Source of the DNA: Rhodoflexus caldus
GTDB lineage: Bacteria > Bacteroidota > Bacteroidia > Cytophagales > Thermoflexibacteraceae
Length of the DNA stretch: 64,000 nt
Direction: 5' to 3'
NCBI RefSeq assembly: GCF_021206925.1
Contig: NZ_JAJPRF010000001.1
Location: 455,425 to 519,424, forward strand
Part shown: positions 34,752 through 45,414 of the stretch, piece after piece
Position numbering within the stretch: position 1 is the first letter of the stretch
Layout of the letters: each line of letters starts with the position of its first letter
Notes under the pieces: model-generated
What the model saw: the letters and a program-made list of their open reading frames with translations, nothing else
Told to the model about the DNA's origin: nothing
The model's database searches: none
Translations under genes and position numbers: made by a program

Positions 34752-36167
34752 TTACTGCGCCTCTACAATACGCAATCGGAATCCCGCTACTTTGTCGGGG
34801 CTAAGGTTATCTATGATGTACACGCCATGATACAAACGCACCTGACCGCGCCTGAGTTTAGCACCGGAAGCAACCACGGCATAGCGCTCGTGTAAATCAA
34901 GCGATTTCCCGTTTTTGTCTAAGTACTCCACCGCAAACTTGACCTGCGACAAATGCCGATTACCCGTATTTTTGAACTCCAACACATAGTGGTGGGTTGT
35001 ACCTTTCTTGCCCAGCGAATATTCAGAAAATCGGCTTTCGCGAACGGCAGCAGCCAGATTGATGTTAGGCGATTTTTCAAAATTCCAGATGATTTCTATC
35101 GGTTGAGCAGCCGCATAAGAGGGGGCGGCATCCTCCTTGCGCATTTCCTGCACCATTAAGCGCACGCTTCGGAGAGAGGTGCTGTTTTCGCCTTCTTTGT
35201 ACAGGAGAAAATCAAAAGGTATCAAATCATCGGGGCGGAAGGTTTGCCCGGAGGTTAAAGAACCCGCAGCATCTCTGTATTGCGTGAATAAAACTTTGCC
35301 GTTTTCGTCCAGTCCCTCTATTCGGATTTTGAGCTTTTCAATTTCTGCATTTTTTACCTGAAAATAGCCTGTCAGTTTGTAAGCATAACTACCGGGGTAC
35401 AAGCTCAATTCTGAGTTTTCCAACTGAAAATCAAGGCTTTTTTCCAATGATTCATCAAAAAAAACACCGATTTGCGGGGTTGGTTCGGCAGTAGTTGTCG
35501 GAGGCGTTTCTTTCTTAGAAACCCCACTCTTTGGTGCAGGAACTGCGGCAGATGTTGGCGCTTCCTCTACCTGCGCAGGAACTTCTGCCGCAGGAGTTGA
35601 AGGCATAGGCGTGCTGCCGCGAGGCGACTCCACAGGAACAGGAGAAGATTGCCTTGCAACAAAAACGACGGCAACCGCCAGCAACACGGCAACCAATAAA
35701 ACAGCTATCAACGCCCATGCTTTTTGTGGCGTATCCTTCGGTGCGGTCGGGATTGCAGGGGGCAGTTGAATCGTTTTGAGTAGCTGATAAGGTTCCTGTT
35801 CGGCGGGGAAAAGGTCAATAGCACTGCGGATAGCCGCTACGGCCGCCTGACGATTTTCAGCCGTTGGTTGGGCAAACCACTTGCCGTAGCAGGCCTTTGC
35901 AAGGCCCAGTACAGCCGCTTGAAGGTTGGGGTGCAAAACCATGCACTCATTAAATTCAGCGATAGCTTCACTGAACAAACCATTCTTCAGAAACGATTCG
36001 GCTTTTTGCAAATGACGGTCGCGAATGGTTTTTACGTCCTGCCAAGAAACCCCCAATTCCAGCGATATTCGCTCCAAATCCGCCTCTGCCAACACTATTT
36101 TCTTGCTGTCCTCTATGCTCAGCAATTTGCTCAGATACGCTCTGAGTTGTTTTTCCGCATCATCCAT
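34752..36167 (-). CDS. TPR-like protein with a membrane helix and C-terminal beta domain
   Basis: This 471-residue protein has a cytoplasmic N-terminal part (1-150) with one or two TPR-like helical pairs (ESFLKNGLFSEAIAEFNECM). A single membrane helix lies at about 158-180 (AWALIAVLLVAVLLAVAVVF). A Pro/Ala/Thr-rich linker follows (about 182-235), then a beta-rich C-terminal domain of about 235 residues containing two similar halves (each with a segment like LKIRIEGLDENGKVLF or VKFAVEYLDKNGKSLD). I do not recognise a named family. It has no clear operon partner; DUF2807 follows 80 bp later on the same strand. Confidence 0.75.
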   Translation of the reverse strand: MDDAEKQLRAYLSKLLSIEDSKKIVLAEADLERISLELGVSWQDVKTIRDRHLQKAESFLKNGLFSEAIAEFNECMVLHPNLQAAVLGLAKACYGKWFAQPTAENRQAAVAAIRSAIDLFPAEQEPYQLLKTIQLPPAIPTAPKDTPQKAWALIAVLLVAVLLAVAVVFVARQSSPVPVESPRGSTPMPSTPAAEVPAQVEEAPTSAAVPAPKSGVSKKETPPTTTAEPTPQIGVFFDESLEKSLDFQLENSELSLYPGSYAYKLTGYFQVKNAEIEKLKIRIEGLDENGKVLFTQYRDAAGSLTSGQTFRPDDLIPFDFLLYKEGENSTSLRSVRLMVQEMRKEDAAPSYAAAQPIEIIWNFEKSPNINLAAAVRESRFSEYSLGKKGTTHHYVLEFKNTGNRHLSQVKFAVEYLDKNGKSLDLHERYAVVASGAKLRRGQVRLYHGVYIIDNLSPDKVAGFRLRIVEAQ

Positions 36168-36290
36168 AATTTTCGTGTCGGGCGATGTATGTAAGATAGC
36201 AAATTAACCAATGATTTCAGCCCATGTGTTGGTTGGTAAGCCCATAATTCAGATAATCAGGCGCTTTCACAAAAATCTGATTCAATATTA

Positions 36291-36322
36291 TTTGTAGGAA
36301 ACAATGTTACACTCTATTTTTG
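36291..36322 (+). promoter_or_regulatory. Promoter of atpD-atpC
   Basis: TTTG (36291-36294), a 20-bp spacer and TATTTTTG (36315-36322) match both Bacteroidota elements exactly. The -7 lies 72 bp before the atpD ATG, giving a leader of about 65 nt. Confidence 0.8.
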
Positions 36323-36391
36323 CGCAACTTTTGGCAGTGCCTAAGGCTGCTGCTTGAAAACAAGCATTTTAGACGCATTACATTTATATAA

Positions 36392-37903
<1,512 letters not shown>

Positions 37904-37914
37904 TCTGAAAAGCC

Positions 37915-38166
37915 ATGCAAGTAGAAATTATCACCCCCGATAGAAAAGTATTTGAAGGCGCTGCCACAGGCGTTCAAGTGCCGGGTACAGGCGGCTCTTT
38001 TGAAGTACTTGAAAACCATGCGCCCATCATCAGCGCATTGGAAAAAGGCAAAGTGCGTGTGCGTACTCAAAACGGCAGCTATCAATACTTTGAAATTGAC
38101 GGCGGGGTTATTGAAGTGCTGCAAAACAACGTAATTGTATTGGCTGAATCCGCAATTGCTGTTTAA
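37915..38166 (+). CDS. atpC: F1F0 ATP synthase subunit epsilon (beta-sandwich domain)
   Basis: This 83-residue protein corresponds to the N-terminal beta sandwich of epsilon (MQVEIITPDRKVFEGAATGV, HAPIISALEKGKV). The C-terminal regulatory helical hairpin found in many bacteria is absent, as in other Bacteroidota, so ATPase inhibition by that hairpin is not expected. It follows atpD by 11 bp and ends at a strong terminator. Confidence 0.96.
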   Translation: MQVEIITPDRKVFEGAATGVQVPGTGGSFEVLENHAPIISALEKGKVRVRTQNGSYQYFEIDGGVIEVLQNNVIVLAESAIAV

Positions 38167-38201
38167 ATTATCGCAGTGCATTCAATCCATCAGCATATCA
38201 A

Positions 38202-38237
38202 GGGAAGTTGTCCGACAAACGGCAACTTCCCTTTTTT
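38202..38237 (+). terminator. Terminator of the atpDC operon
   Basis: A perfect 9-bp stem (GGGAAGTTG/CAACTTCCC) with a 12-nt loop and TTTTTT tail, 35 bp after atpC. Confidence 0.85.
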
Positions 38238-38272
38238 ACAAATCATTATTTTATTTCCACCTCCCTGCACCT

Positions 38273-39385
38273 ATGAATAACAAAGTTTCCTCGCGCAAAG
38301 ATGCCATTCTGATGCTGGCAGATGGCACTATTTTCAAAGGACAGTCCATCGGAAAGCAAGGCACTTCCGGCGGCGAAATCTGTTTCAACACCGGCATGAC
38401 GGGTTATCAGGAAATTTACACCGACCCCTCCTATTATGGGCAGATTATTGTAAATACCAATGCGCACATTGGCAACTATGGAACCAAGCGGGATGAAGTG
38501 GAGTCGGGCAAAGTTCAGATTCAGGGGTTGGTAGTAAAAACTTTCTCCGATGTGTACTCTCGCCACAGCGCCGATGAGGCTTTGCAGCAGTATTTGGAAG
38601 AGGCCGGCATTGTAGGCATTTGTGGCATTGACACCCGTGCGCTGGTTCGCCATCTGCGCAGCAAAGGTGCCATGAATGCAGTTATTTCTTCCGAATTGAG
38701 CGAAGAAGAAGCGCTCCGCCGCTTTTTACAGGATGTTCCCGATATGAACGGTTTGGAACTCTCCTCGGTTGTCAGCACACAAGAACCTTACTTTGAAGGC
38801 AACAGCGATGCATCTTTCCGCGTTGCCGTGCTTGATTTGGGCGTAAAAGGCAGCATTGTAAGCAACCTGACACGCCGCGGTTGTTACTGCAAGGTGTTCC
38901 CCGCCAAAACAACATTCTCCGAAATGCAGCAGTGGAACCCGAACGGCTACCTGATTTCAAACGGCCCGGGCGACCCTGCCGTAATGGACTATGCCATTGA
39001 AACCGTACAGCAAATATTAGCTGCCGACAAGCCCCTGTTTGGCATTTGCCTTGGTCATCAGATACTTGCGCTGGCAGCAGGCGGCAAAACTTTCAAAATG
39101 CACCATGGGCATCGCGGGCTGAATCACCCTGTTAAAAATCTGCTCACAGGCAAAGGCGAAATTACTTCACAAAATCATGGCTTTGCCGTTAGCATGGAGG
39201 GGATAGCAGACCACCCGCAAATAGAATTGACACACATTAACCTGAACGACAATACGGTAGAGGGCATTCGTATCAAAGGCAAAAAAGCGTTTTCAGTGCA
39301 ATATCACCCCGAGTCATCGCCGGGGCCGCACGATTCGCACTACTTGTTTGATGACTTTGTAGCGCTGATGAAATCGGCGGGTTAA
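38273..39385 (+). CDS. carA: Carbamoyl-phosphate synthase small subunit
   Basis: The protein has 370 residues from the ATG at 38273; a longer reading from 38135 crosses the atpC terminator and is rejected. The N-terminal CPSase_sm domain starts AILMLADGTIFKGQSIG. The class I glutamine amidotransferase domain has its nucleophilic Cys in LFGICLGHQILAL and the His-Glu pair in QYHPESSPGPHDSHY. It supplies ammonia to CarB for arginine and pyrimidine synthesis. carB is not adjacent within the window. Confidence 0.97.
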   Translation: MNNKVSSRKDAILMLADGTIFKGQSIGKQGTSGGEICFNTGMTGYQEIYTDPSYYGQIIVNTNAHIGNYGTKRDEVESGKVQIQGLVVKTFSDVYSRHSADEALQQYLEEAGIVGICGIDTRALVRHLRSKGAMNAVISSELSEEEALRRFLQDVPDMNGLELSSVVSTQEPYFEGNSDASFRVAVLDLGVKGSIVSNLTRRGCYCKVFPAKTTFSEMQQWNPNGYLISNGPGDPAVMDYAIETVQQILAADKPLFGICLGHQILALAAGGKTFKMHHGHRGLNHPVKNLLTGKGEITSQNHGFAVSMEGIADHPQIELTHINLNDNTVEGIRIKGKKAFSVQYHPESSPGPHDSHYLFDDFVALMKSAG

Positions 39386-39477
39386 TGCTCCTGCAACGCG
39401 AATTATTTGCTATCAGCTTGGCAATCAGTTTTTTTTGCATAAAGCAAATCCGAAGCATTAGCGCAAAAATGTGCAAT

Positions 39478-39517
39478 AAAAAAACCATCTCTGCTACAAT
39501 CGGAGATGGTTTTTTTG
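39478..39517. terminator. Bidirectional terminator between carA and sucC
   Basis: A 9-bp stem (AACCATCTC/GAGATGGTT) with an 11-nt loop, seven A on its left and eight T on its right. It can end both convergent transcripts. Confidence 0.85.
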
Positions 39518-39542
39518 TTTTTTGCCGAAACAATGCTTGTGC

Positions 39543-40757
39543 TTATTCTGCCAGAGCTTGTTTCACCTTCTCGGCTGCATCTTTCAGAAGAATGGCAGAA
39601 GTTACTTTTAATCCTGATTCTTCTATTACGCGTGCGCCTTCTTCGGCATTCGTGCCTTGCAGGCGGACAATAATCGGGATGTTGATATTGCCAATTTTTT
39701 TGTAAGCCTCTACCACACCGTTGGCCACGCGGTCGCAACGAACAATACCGCCGAAAATATTAATCAAAATAGCTTTTACGTTCGGGTCTTTCAGGATGAT
39801 GCGGAAGCCGGCTTCCACTGTTTGCGCATTTGCACCGCCGCCCACATCCAAGAAATTGGCAGGCTCGCCGCCGGAGAGTTTAATAATGTCCATGGTAGCC
39901 ATTGCCAAACCTGCGCCGTTTACCATACAGCCCACATTGCCATCTAGTTTCACGTAATTCAGTCCTGATGCAGATGCTTCCACTTCCAACGGGTCTTCCT
40001 CGTTCAGGTCGCGCATGGCTGCAAGTGCCGGCTGACGGAACAAGGCATTGTCGTCTAAGTTTACCTTCGCATCAACGGCAATGATTTTGTTATCAGAAGT
40101 TTTCAGGCAGGGGTTGATTTCAAACTGAACCGCATCGGTAGCATCATAGGCTTTGTACAGCGCAGTAATGAACTCTACCATGCCTTCGTGAGCTTTTCCT
40201 GAAAGGCCAAGTTTATCGGCAATTTCTTTTGCCTGCTCGGGTTGCAAACCCTGAACAGGGTCAACCCATACTTTGATAATTTTTTCGGGAGTATGTTTGG
40301 CTACTTCTTCAATTTCAACGCCGCCTTCGGTACTTGCCATAATGACATTGCAAGCCTTGGAACGGTCTAAGAGAATTGCCACATAGTATTCTTTGGGTTC
40401 GCTTTCGCCCTTGTAGTAAACATCCTGTGCTACCAATACTTTATTCACTTTGCGGCCTTGTTCACCGGTTTGGACAGTTACCAGCGTATTACCAAGCAGG
40501 TTGCGGGCTACGGTTTCTACTTTTTCCAACGAAGTGCAGAATTTTACGCCTTCCTGTTGCGTTTCTTTGGTTTTGCCTTTGCCGCGTCCGCCTGCATGAA
40601 TTTGTGCTTTTACAACCCAGCCTTCCGTACCTGTAGATGCCTGCAACTGACGCGCTGCCTCAACAGCCGCCTCGGCAGTATCGGCTACGATACCTTCCTG
40701 AATGCGAACGCCGTAGCTTTTCAGTATTTCTTTTGCCTGATATTCGTGAATGTTCAT
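39543..40757 (-). CDS. sucC: Succinate-CoA ligase subunit beta
   Basis: The protein has 404 residues from the ATG at 40755-40757 (MNIHEYQAKEILKSYGV); a 15-residue upstream extension is not conserved in type. The ATP-grasp domain is followed by the C-terminal CoA-ligase domain, with GCMVNGAGLAMATMDIIKLS and the GGANAQTVEAGFRIIL and INIFGGIVRCDRVANGV segments. It forms the TCA-cycle step from succinyl-CoA to succinate with ATP formation. sucD is not adjacent. A consensus promoter precedes it in the gap after the exonuclease gene. Confidence 0.97.
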   Translation of the reverse strand: MNIHEYQAKEILKSYGVRIQEGIVADTAEAAVEAARQLQASTGTEGWVVKAQIHAGGRGKGKTKETQQEGVKFCTSLEKVETVARNLLGNTLVTVQTGEQGRKVNKVLVAQDVYYKGESEPKEYYVAILLDRSKACNVIMASTEGGVEIEEVAKHTPEKIIKVWVDPVQGLQPEQAKEIADKLGLSGKAHEGMVEFITALYKAYDATDAVQFEINPCLKTSDNKIIAVDAKVNLDDNALFRQPALAAMRDLNEEDPLEVEASASGLNYVKLDGNVGCMVNGAGLAMATMDIIKLSGGEPANFLDVGGGANAQTVEAGFRIILKDPNVKAILINIFGGIVRCDRVANGVVEAYKKIGNINIPIIVRLQGTNAEEGARVIEESGLKVTSAILLKDAAEKVKQALAE

Positions 40758-40789
40758 AATGGGCGAAAATTTGATTTTTTTTGGACTGC

Positions 40790-40819
40790 CAAAATTACGC
40801 AATCCCGACGAATGAACAA
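40790..40819 (-). promoter_or_regulatory. Promoter of sucC
   Basis: On the minus strand TTG (40817-40819), a 19-bp spacer and TAATTTTG (40790-40797) fit the phylum consensus; the -7 is 33 bp before the ATG. Confidence 0.75.
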
Positions 40820-40823
40820 CCTT

Positions 40824-41453
40824 TTAGTCATCCTCGCCTTCCCAAAATGCCAAATCGTCTTCCGATACGCGAAACTTTTCGGCATTTTTTAGAATGAGCG
40901 CCAAACAACGACCTGTGAGAATGGAGTCTTCCAGCGCATTGTGGGTTTCTGTTTCGCGCTCCATGCCAAAGTAAGCCGCCACGCTTTTGAGGCTCAACGA
41001 TTTAGGCCCGGCAATCCCGTTGGCTTTCAGGATGCGGAAGTAAAAATTGGAAAGCACAAACAAATCCAACGGCCGATAGGAGAACTCCCAACTCATTTGC
41101 GATTTTTTGTAGGCAAAGCGTAAAAAATTAATATCAGTGGTTACACTTTGCCCGCATACAACAATTCTGCGAAGGTCGCTGCGGGTTTGCAAGTTGAGTT
41201 CATCCATCAACCAATCTTCAAAGTCTTCCAGCATTTCGTGAATCATTGGCGCATCGTCCAAGTCTGCAACGGTTAGGTTATGCACCTCCGATGCGGGAAT
41301 AGAAAATCGCTCAGGATACTCGGGATAAACATTGCTCAGGTAGGTGGAAATTTCGTTCCATCGGTCATCGTATAAAACCGCCCCGATTTGTATGATTTCG
41401 TGATAATCCGGCTCTAATCCGGTAGTTTCTACGTCAAAAACAAGATAAGGCAT
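40824..41453 (-). CDS. DEDDh 3'-5' exonuclease (DnaQ-like)
   Basis: This 209-residue protein has the exonuclease motifs in order: Exo I LVFDVETTGLEP, Exo II near GQSVTTDINFLRFA, and Exo III ETHNALEDSILTGRCLA with the catalytic His and Asp. It belongs to the DNA polymerase III epsilon / RNase T superfamily. Without a polymerase domain, it may act in proofreading, DNA repair or RNA trimming. It stands alone upstream of sucC. Confidence 0.9.
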   Translation of the reverse strand: MPYLVFDVETTGLEPDYHEIIQIGAVLYDDRWNEISTYLSNVYPEYPERFSIPASEVHNLTVADLDDAPMIHEMLEDFEDWLMDELNLQTRSDLRRIVVCGQSVTTDINFLRFAYKKSQMSWEFSYRPLDLFVLSNFYFRILKANGIAGPKSLSLKSVAAYFGMERETETHNALEDSILTGRCLALILKNAEKFRVSEDDLAFWEGEDD

Positions 41454-41692
41454 GAATGATATGGGTTTATTGGCGATTTTTTTCGCGTGGTGGCGGATTC
41501 AGCATCCTGTGCACTGTTGCACTTTCGCACTGCATAGTCTGCTTCTTGCCATACAAAATGCAACAGATTACTGCACAAACCGCAATTTAGCACATAAAAA
41601 GGCACATCAAATACACCATGCAATTGAGTCAAACAAACCGACATTTCGCAAGTCGGATTTGAGATTTTAGATTTATGCAAAACTCTGAAAAA

Positions 41693-41740
41693 CAAGTATT
41701 TAAACCTTACGTAGCTTGAAACACCATCGGGTTTGTGTAT
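41693..41740. repeat. Dispersed hairpin repeat, copy 2 (degenerate centre)
   Basis: Shares the left arm CAARTATTTAAACCT and the right arm GGTTTGTGTAT with 10529-10576, with the same 48-bp length. The central palindrome is not kept here, so this is a decayed copy of the same element or a chance-similar flank. Confidence 0.45.
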
Positions 41741-41800
41741 CAACAAAGCGCGCTGAAAGTTGTACCTAACTATCTGCAAATGGGGATGCTTACGATATAA

Positions 41801-41833
41801 AAACCCGATAGACTGCTACGACCTATCGGGTTT
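41801..41833 (-). terminator. Terminator after the PspB-like gene
   Basis: An 11-bp perfect stem (AAACCCGATAG/CTATCGGGTTT). On the minus strand it is followed by TTATATC with five T in a row from the arm, 63 bp after the stop at 41896. Confidence 0.65.
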
Positions 41834-41895
41834 AATCTGCTGATATTCAGAAACTTAAAAAATCTTCTTTGCTAACCGCCCGTACTTTCACACAT

Positions 41896-42252
41896 TTAGC
41901 GAAACTTCTTGCGGTCGGCAATAATTTTGGCAATTTCGCCGCTGAGCATATTTTCCTGACCGGCAGGGGGCAGTTCTTGACCGGCGCCGCTGCTTTCTCT
42001 TACTTGTTTAAAATCGGCAGAAATATCGCCAAGCGTTACAATCGTTTCCAGATTTTCAATCCGCTGACGCAATTCCGCATTCTCTTTGGCAAGCGACTGT
42101 GTCATTTTCAGTATTTGCTCCAATTGGGCAGATGTCTGATTTTTTTCTTTGCCTTGCTGAAGTTCCAGCTTTTTATATTTCAAAAAGGTAGCCGATAGGA
42201 TTGCCGTTATAGGCACCGACATAATCACCCCTATGATAAAGATATCTTCCAC
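41896..42252 (-). CDS. Small membrane protein with PspB-like layout
   Basis: The protein has 118 residues if read from GTG (42250-42252), which completes the membrane helix EDIFIIGVIMSVPITAILSA; an internal ATG at 42222 would cut it. A basic border follows, then a coiled coil (KENAELRQRIENLETIV) and a disordered tail. This order (N-terminal helix, then short coiled coil ending RIxxLExI) is that of PspB, the membrane partner in phage-shock signalling, although no pspA or pspC is nearby. It lies 73 bp downstream of the PorE-like gene. Confidence 0.65.
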   Translation of the reverse strand: MEDIFIIGVIMSVPITAILSATFLKYKKLELQQGKEKNQTSAQLEQILKMTQSLAKENAELRQRIENLETIVTLGDISADFKQVRESSGAGQELPPAGQENMLSGEIAKIIADRKKFR

Positions 42253-42324
42253 CGTATTTTGTTTATGTTTTGCTACATTAAAGATACGGATTTCACGCAA
42301 AAAGTTGCACAAAATGCCATTCGT

Positions 42325-44247
42325 TTACAGCAATTTAAACTCAATGCGCCGATTTTTGGCGCGGTTTACATCGCTGTCGTTAGGAACTTGCGGCATTGTT
42401 TCGCCATAGCCTTTGGCAATCAGCCGCGATGCGTCAATGCCATTTTGCGTGAGGTAGCTGACCACTGCTTGCGCTCGTTTGCGGGAAAGTTCCAAATTGG
42501 CAGCATCTGAACCTACATCATCAGTATGCCCGCCAATTTCCACTTTTAGTTGCGGATTTTGCCTCATCAGAGCAGACAGTTTGCGCAGTTCCGTAACCGA
42601 TTTGGGTTGAAGTTCCCATTTGCCTGTTTCAAAGAAAATATTGTGCAATACGATTTTAGCGCCTTTGTTAATCGGTTCCAGTTCAATGTCTATCTCAACA
42701 TCTTTGCCGTCCTGTTCGGCATAGTTAAAAGTCAGGCTTTTGAAAAGATAGCCTTCCCGATTGACATAAAGTGCGTATTCCGAACCTTTATTTAACACAA
42801 TCAGGTAGCGGCCGTTGGCAGCATCGGAAGAAACTTGCTGCTGTACGCTGTCGGTGGCAAGGTCTATCAACTCTATGCGGGCTGCAAGCGTTTTTTTAGT
42901 AGCAGCATCGCGCACAATGCCTTTTACATAGTTGGAAGCTACTGCCGGACGAATTTCTTCGGGCAGGTCAAACATATAAATCCGACTGGAAATCAGTTGA
43001 TTGCCTATATTTTCCTCGTGCGAATAGTAGCCTTTTTTACTGTCGGCCGTAATGAAAAGCCCCATTTGGTTGCGATGGTCATTGATGGGGTAGCCCAAAT
43101 TGACAGGCTTGCCCCAACCTGCGGTCGTGCGTTCCGATTTGTACAAATCGTAGCCGCCATAGCCCGGGTAGTTATCGGAAGCAAAAAAGAGTGTTTGACC
43201 GTTTACGTGGATAAAGGGCGCAACTTCATCGCCGCGGGTGTTGATTTGAGCCCCCAGATTGACGGCTTCACCCCAGCGCCCACTTTCGTGGCGTTGTGTA
43301 ACCCAGATGTCATGCCCGCCAATGCCTCCCGGGCGGTCGGACACAAAGTACAGTGTGCGGCCGTCAGCCGAAAGAGAGGGTTGCGTATCCCAGTGACGGG
43401 AATTGACCGCAGGCCCCATATTTTGAGGCTCTGACCATCGGTCGCCCGTGCGGTAGCTGATGAACAGGTCGCAACTGCCGTATATTTGCTTATCTCTGTT
43501 TTCGCAAATGGTAAAAATCATGGTTTGCCCGTCGGCAGAAATCGTACACGTGCCTTCGTTGTAGGGGGTGCGCAATTCGTCAATGACTTTCGGTTGTGTC
43601 CATTTGCCATCTTGCAGATAGCTGATGAAAATATTCTCGTCTTGTGAACTGCCAAAACCTTCGCGCGCCGTGTAAATAATTTGCTGTCGGTCGGCAGAAA
43701 GAACAGGAAAATACTGCAAAGGCAGGTGATTGAGCGGTGCAGGCACGGGCTCGGGTTTAAACTCTACCGGCTTTTTCATGCCTTCTGCCGCATATTTGCA
43801 GGAAGCTACCCGTTTGCGCGCATCTTGTATCTGGTTGTTATTGCCGACTCCCATTGCCAAAAACTTTTCCAACTTGGCTTGTGCGGAAGCATAATCGCCT
43901 TTGCTGAAATCAATAACACCAATCTGGTAATAAACAGGCGCAAGTTTTCGGTCATCGGGGCTGATGGTGAGGCACTTGCGATAGTGTACCTCTGCCTCTT
44001 CGGTGCGGCGCAGCGTATTGAGTGCATTTGCCAGTGCATAATGCGCTTCAAGGAAATTGGGGTCTATATCTACGGCCTTTCGCAGTTTTTCTATACAACG
44101 GTCAAAGTCGCGGCGGCGCAAGAACTCCTTAGACTCTTCATACAGTTTTTCCGCTCTTTTATTGTTTGTACTCAACTGCGCATAAGAGGTGGCCGTAATC
44201 AACAGAAAAAAAGCAAGCCCGCAAAAGGCTAAAATTCGTTGAAACAT
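42325..44247 (-). CDS. PorE-like type IX secretion protein (TPR, PD40 propeller, CRD, OmpA)
   Basis: The protein has 640 residues from the ATG at 44245-44247 (signal peptide ending ITATSYAQ). Domains in order: TPRs at about 30-165 (LRRRDFDRCIEKLRKAVDID); a WD40-like PD40 beta propeller at about 185-430 with repeated SADGxTxxF/Y blades (SADGRTLYFVSDRPGGIGGH); a carboxypeptidase-regulatory-like domain at about 440-520 (VKGIVRDAATKKTLAARIEL); and an OmpA peptidoglycan-binding domain at about 525-640 (EIGGHTDDVGSDAANLELSR). This set is that of PorE, which anchors the T9SS complex to peptidoglycan. OmpA/PD40 proteins have many paralogues, so identity is probable, not certain. Confidence 0.8.
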   Translation of the reverse strand: MFQRILAFCGLAFFLLITATSYAQLSTNNKRAEKLYEESKEFLRRRDFDRCIEKLRKAVDIDPNFLEAHYALANALNTLRRTEEAEVHYRKCLTISPDDRKLAPVYYQIGVIDFSKGDYASAQAKLEKFLAMGVGNNNQIQDARKRVASCKYAAEGMKKPVEFKPEPVPAPLNHLPLQYFPVLSADRQQIIYTAREGFGSSQDENIFISYLQDGKWTQPKVIDELRTPYNEGTCTISADGQTMIFTICENRDKQIYGSCDLFISYRTGDRWSEPQNMGPAVNSRHWDTQPSLSADGRTLYFVSDRPGGIGGHDIWVTQRHESGRWGEAVNLGAQINTRGDEVAPFIHVNGQTLFFASDNYPGYGGYDLYKSERTTAGWGKPVNLGYPINDHRNQMGLFITADSKKGYYSHEENIGNQLISSRIYMFDLPEEIRPAVASNYVKGIVRDAATKKTLAARIELIDLATDSVQQQVSSDAANGRYLIVLNKGSEYALYVNREGYLFKSLTFNYAEQDGKDVEIDIELEPINKGAKIVLHNIFFETGKWELQPKSVTELRKLSALMRQNPQLKVEIGGHTDDVGSDAANLELSRKRAQAVVSYLTQNGIDASRLIAKGYGETMPQVPNDSDVNRAKNRRIEFKLL

Positions 44248-44324
44248 TGTCGTTGGAAATGATAGTATTTCCATAACGACAAAAGTTATGCAAACTGCAT
44301 ACAAACCTGCCAAAAAATACACCG

Positions 44325-45314
44325 CTACCGGAACATGCGCAGCAGACGAATCAGGCCGGCAGGCAAACGGCTACGGTTGGCAATCTGCAAAATTTCGGGG
44401 TGTTGTCTGCAAAAATCGGGTGCCTCTTCGCGCAGAAAAACCGCCAATCGGCGTGCTTCGGGCAGGGCAAGCGCTTCATACAGGAAACTCAACCGCGCCA
44501 GTGTGTTTTCAAAAAGTGCCCATTGCAAAGCCTCGGGCGGGATGTTCCTTTTGACTTCGTAGCGCGCCTCCTCTGCCAACAATAAACCTGCATCGGCTGC
44601 CATGCGCAAGAGGTGCGCATCGGGCGACGACATACTATTGAGCAATCGCGCAAAAATGCGGGCATAGTCTTTGGCAAAACGTGCTTGTACGGCTACTCCT
44701 TTGGCATCTTTGTGCAACCGATAGCCCGATAAAACGGCTGTTGTCCCGATGAAGTCGCGCCCCTGCAAATACATGCGAAGGAATAAATCATAATCCATCC
44801 CGTAGTGCAGCGAGGTATCTATCAGCCCCACGGCTTGCAGTGCCTCTCTGCGAAAAAATGCCGAAGGTTGCGGAAAAGGCAGTTTGGCCAAATAAAGTGC
44901 CTCGGAGCAGGGAACGGGCGCTCCCTTTTCGGTTGTGGGGAAACCTTCGCCGAAAAGATGTGTTTTCCCATGCACAACCCATGCCTGCGGATGTTTGCCA
45001 AACAACTCGGCGACTGTATAGAGCGCATTGGGGAACAACACGTCATCGCTGTTGAGCCAAGTGATAATATCTCCGCCGGCTCGTTGCAAGCCTTTATTGA
45101 TGGCATCGCTTTGCCCGTTGTCTTTTTCGCTGACCCACCAGTTGATGTGCGCGGCGTAACGGCGAATAATTTCCACAGAGCCATCGGTACTGCCCCCGTC
45201 TATCACAAAAAATTCCAGATTGGGGTAATCCTGTGCTATGACGGACTGAATCGTCTGTTCCAGAAAAGCTGACTGTTGAAAAGAGGGTGTAATAATGGTG
45301 ATGCGGGGTAGCAT
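44325..45314 (-). CDS. Family 2 glycosyltransferase
   Basis: The protein has 329 residues from the ATG at 45312-45314. The GT-A fold starts ITIITPSFQQSAFLEQTIQS, has a DGGSTDGSVEII nucleotide-binding segment and the metal-binding DxD-type motif in WLNSDDVLFPNALY. The product lacks membrane helices, so it likely adds a sugar to a surface polysaccharide from the cytoplasm. Donor and acceptor are unknown; no other polysaccharide gene is near. A TACTTTTG -7-like element lies at 45342-45349 on the minus strand. Confidence 0.9.
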   Translation of the reverse strand: MLPRITIITPSFQQSAFLEQTIQSVIAQDYPNLEFFVIDGGSTDGSVEIIRRYAAHINWWVSEKDNGQSDAINKGLQRAGGDIITWLNSDDVLFPNALYTVAELFGKHPQAWVVHGKTHLFGEGFPTTEKGAPVPCSEALYLAKLPFPQPSAFFRREALQAVGLIDTSLHYGMDYDLFLRMYLQGRDFIGTTAVLSGYRLHKDAKGVAVQARFAKDYARIFARLLNSMSSPDAHLLRMAADAGLLLAEEARYEVKRNIPPEALQWALFENTLARLSFLYEALALPEARRLAVFLREEAPDFCRQHPEILQIANRSRLPAGLIRLLRMFR

Positions 45315-45414
45315 GGGCGATACTGTGCAGTAAATATTGAGCAAAAGTAGCAACAACCGAGCGGTTAGAACAGCAAAACAACCTAACTTTAAGCGCAAGA
45401 ACACCGGTTAAAAT

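Larger units (their letters stand above)
41454..41895. other. 442-bp gap without a protein gene
   Basis: Holds the second copy of the dispersed repeat (41693-41740) and the hairpin terminator at 41801-41833. The rest, including the leader of the exonuclease gene, shows no reading frame of merit, no tRNA and no clear TAnnTTTG promoter. Confidence 0.6.

Noticed and set aside
44272..44290. Inverted repeat CATAAC...GTTATG before the PorE-like gene
   Set aside because: Only 6-bp arms with a 7-bp spacer; not distinguishable from chance, and the spot lacks a proper TAnnTTTG spacing.
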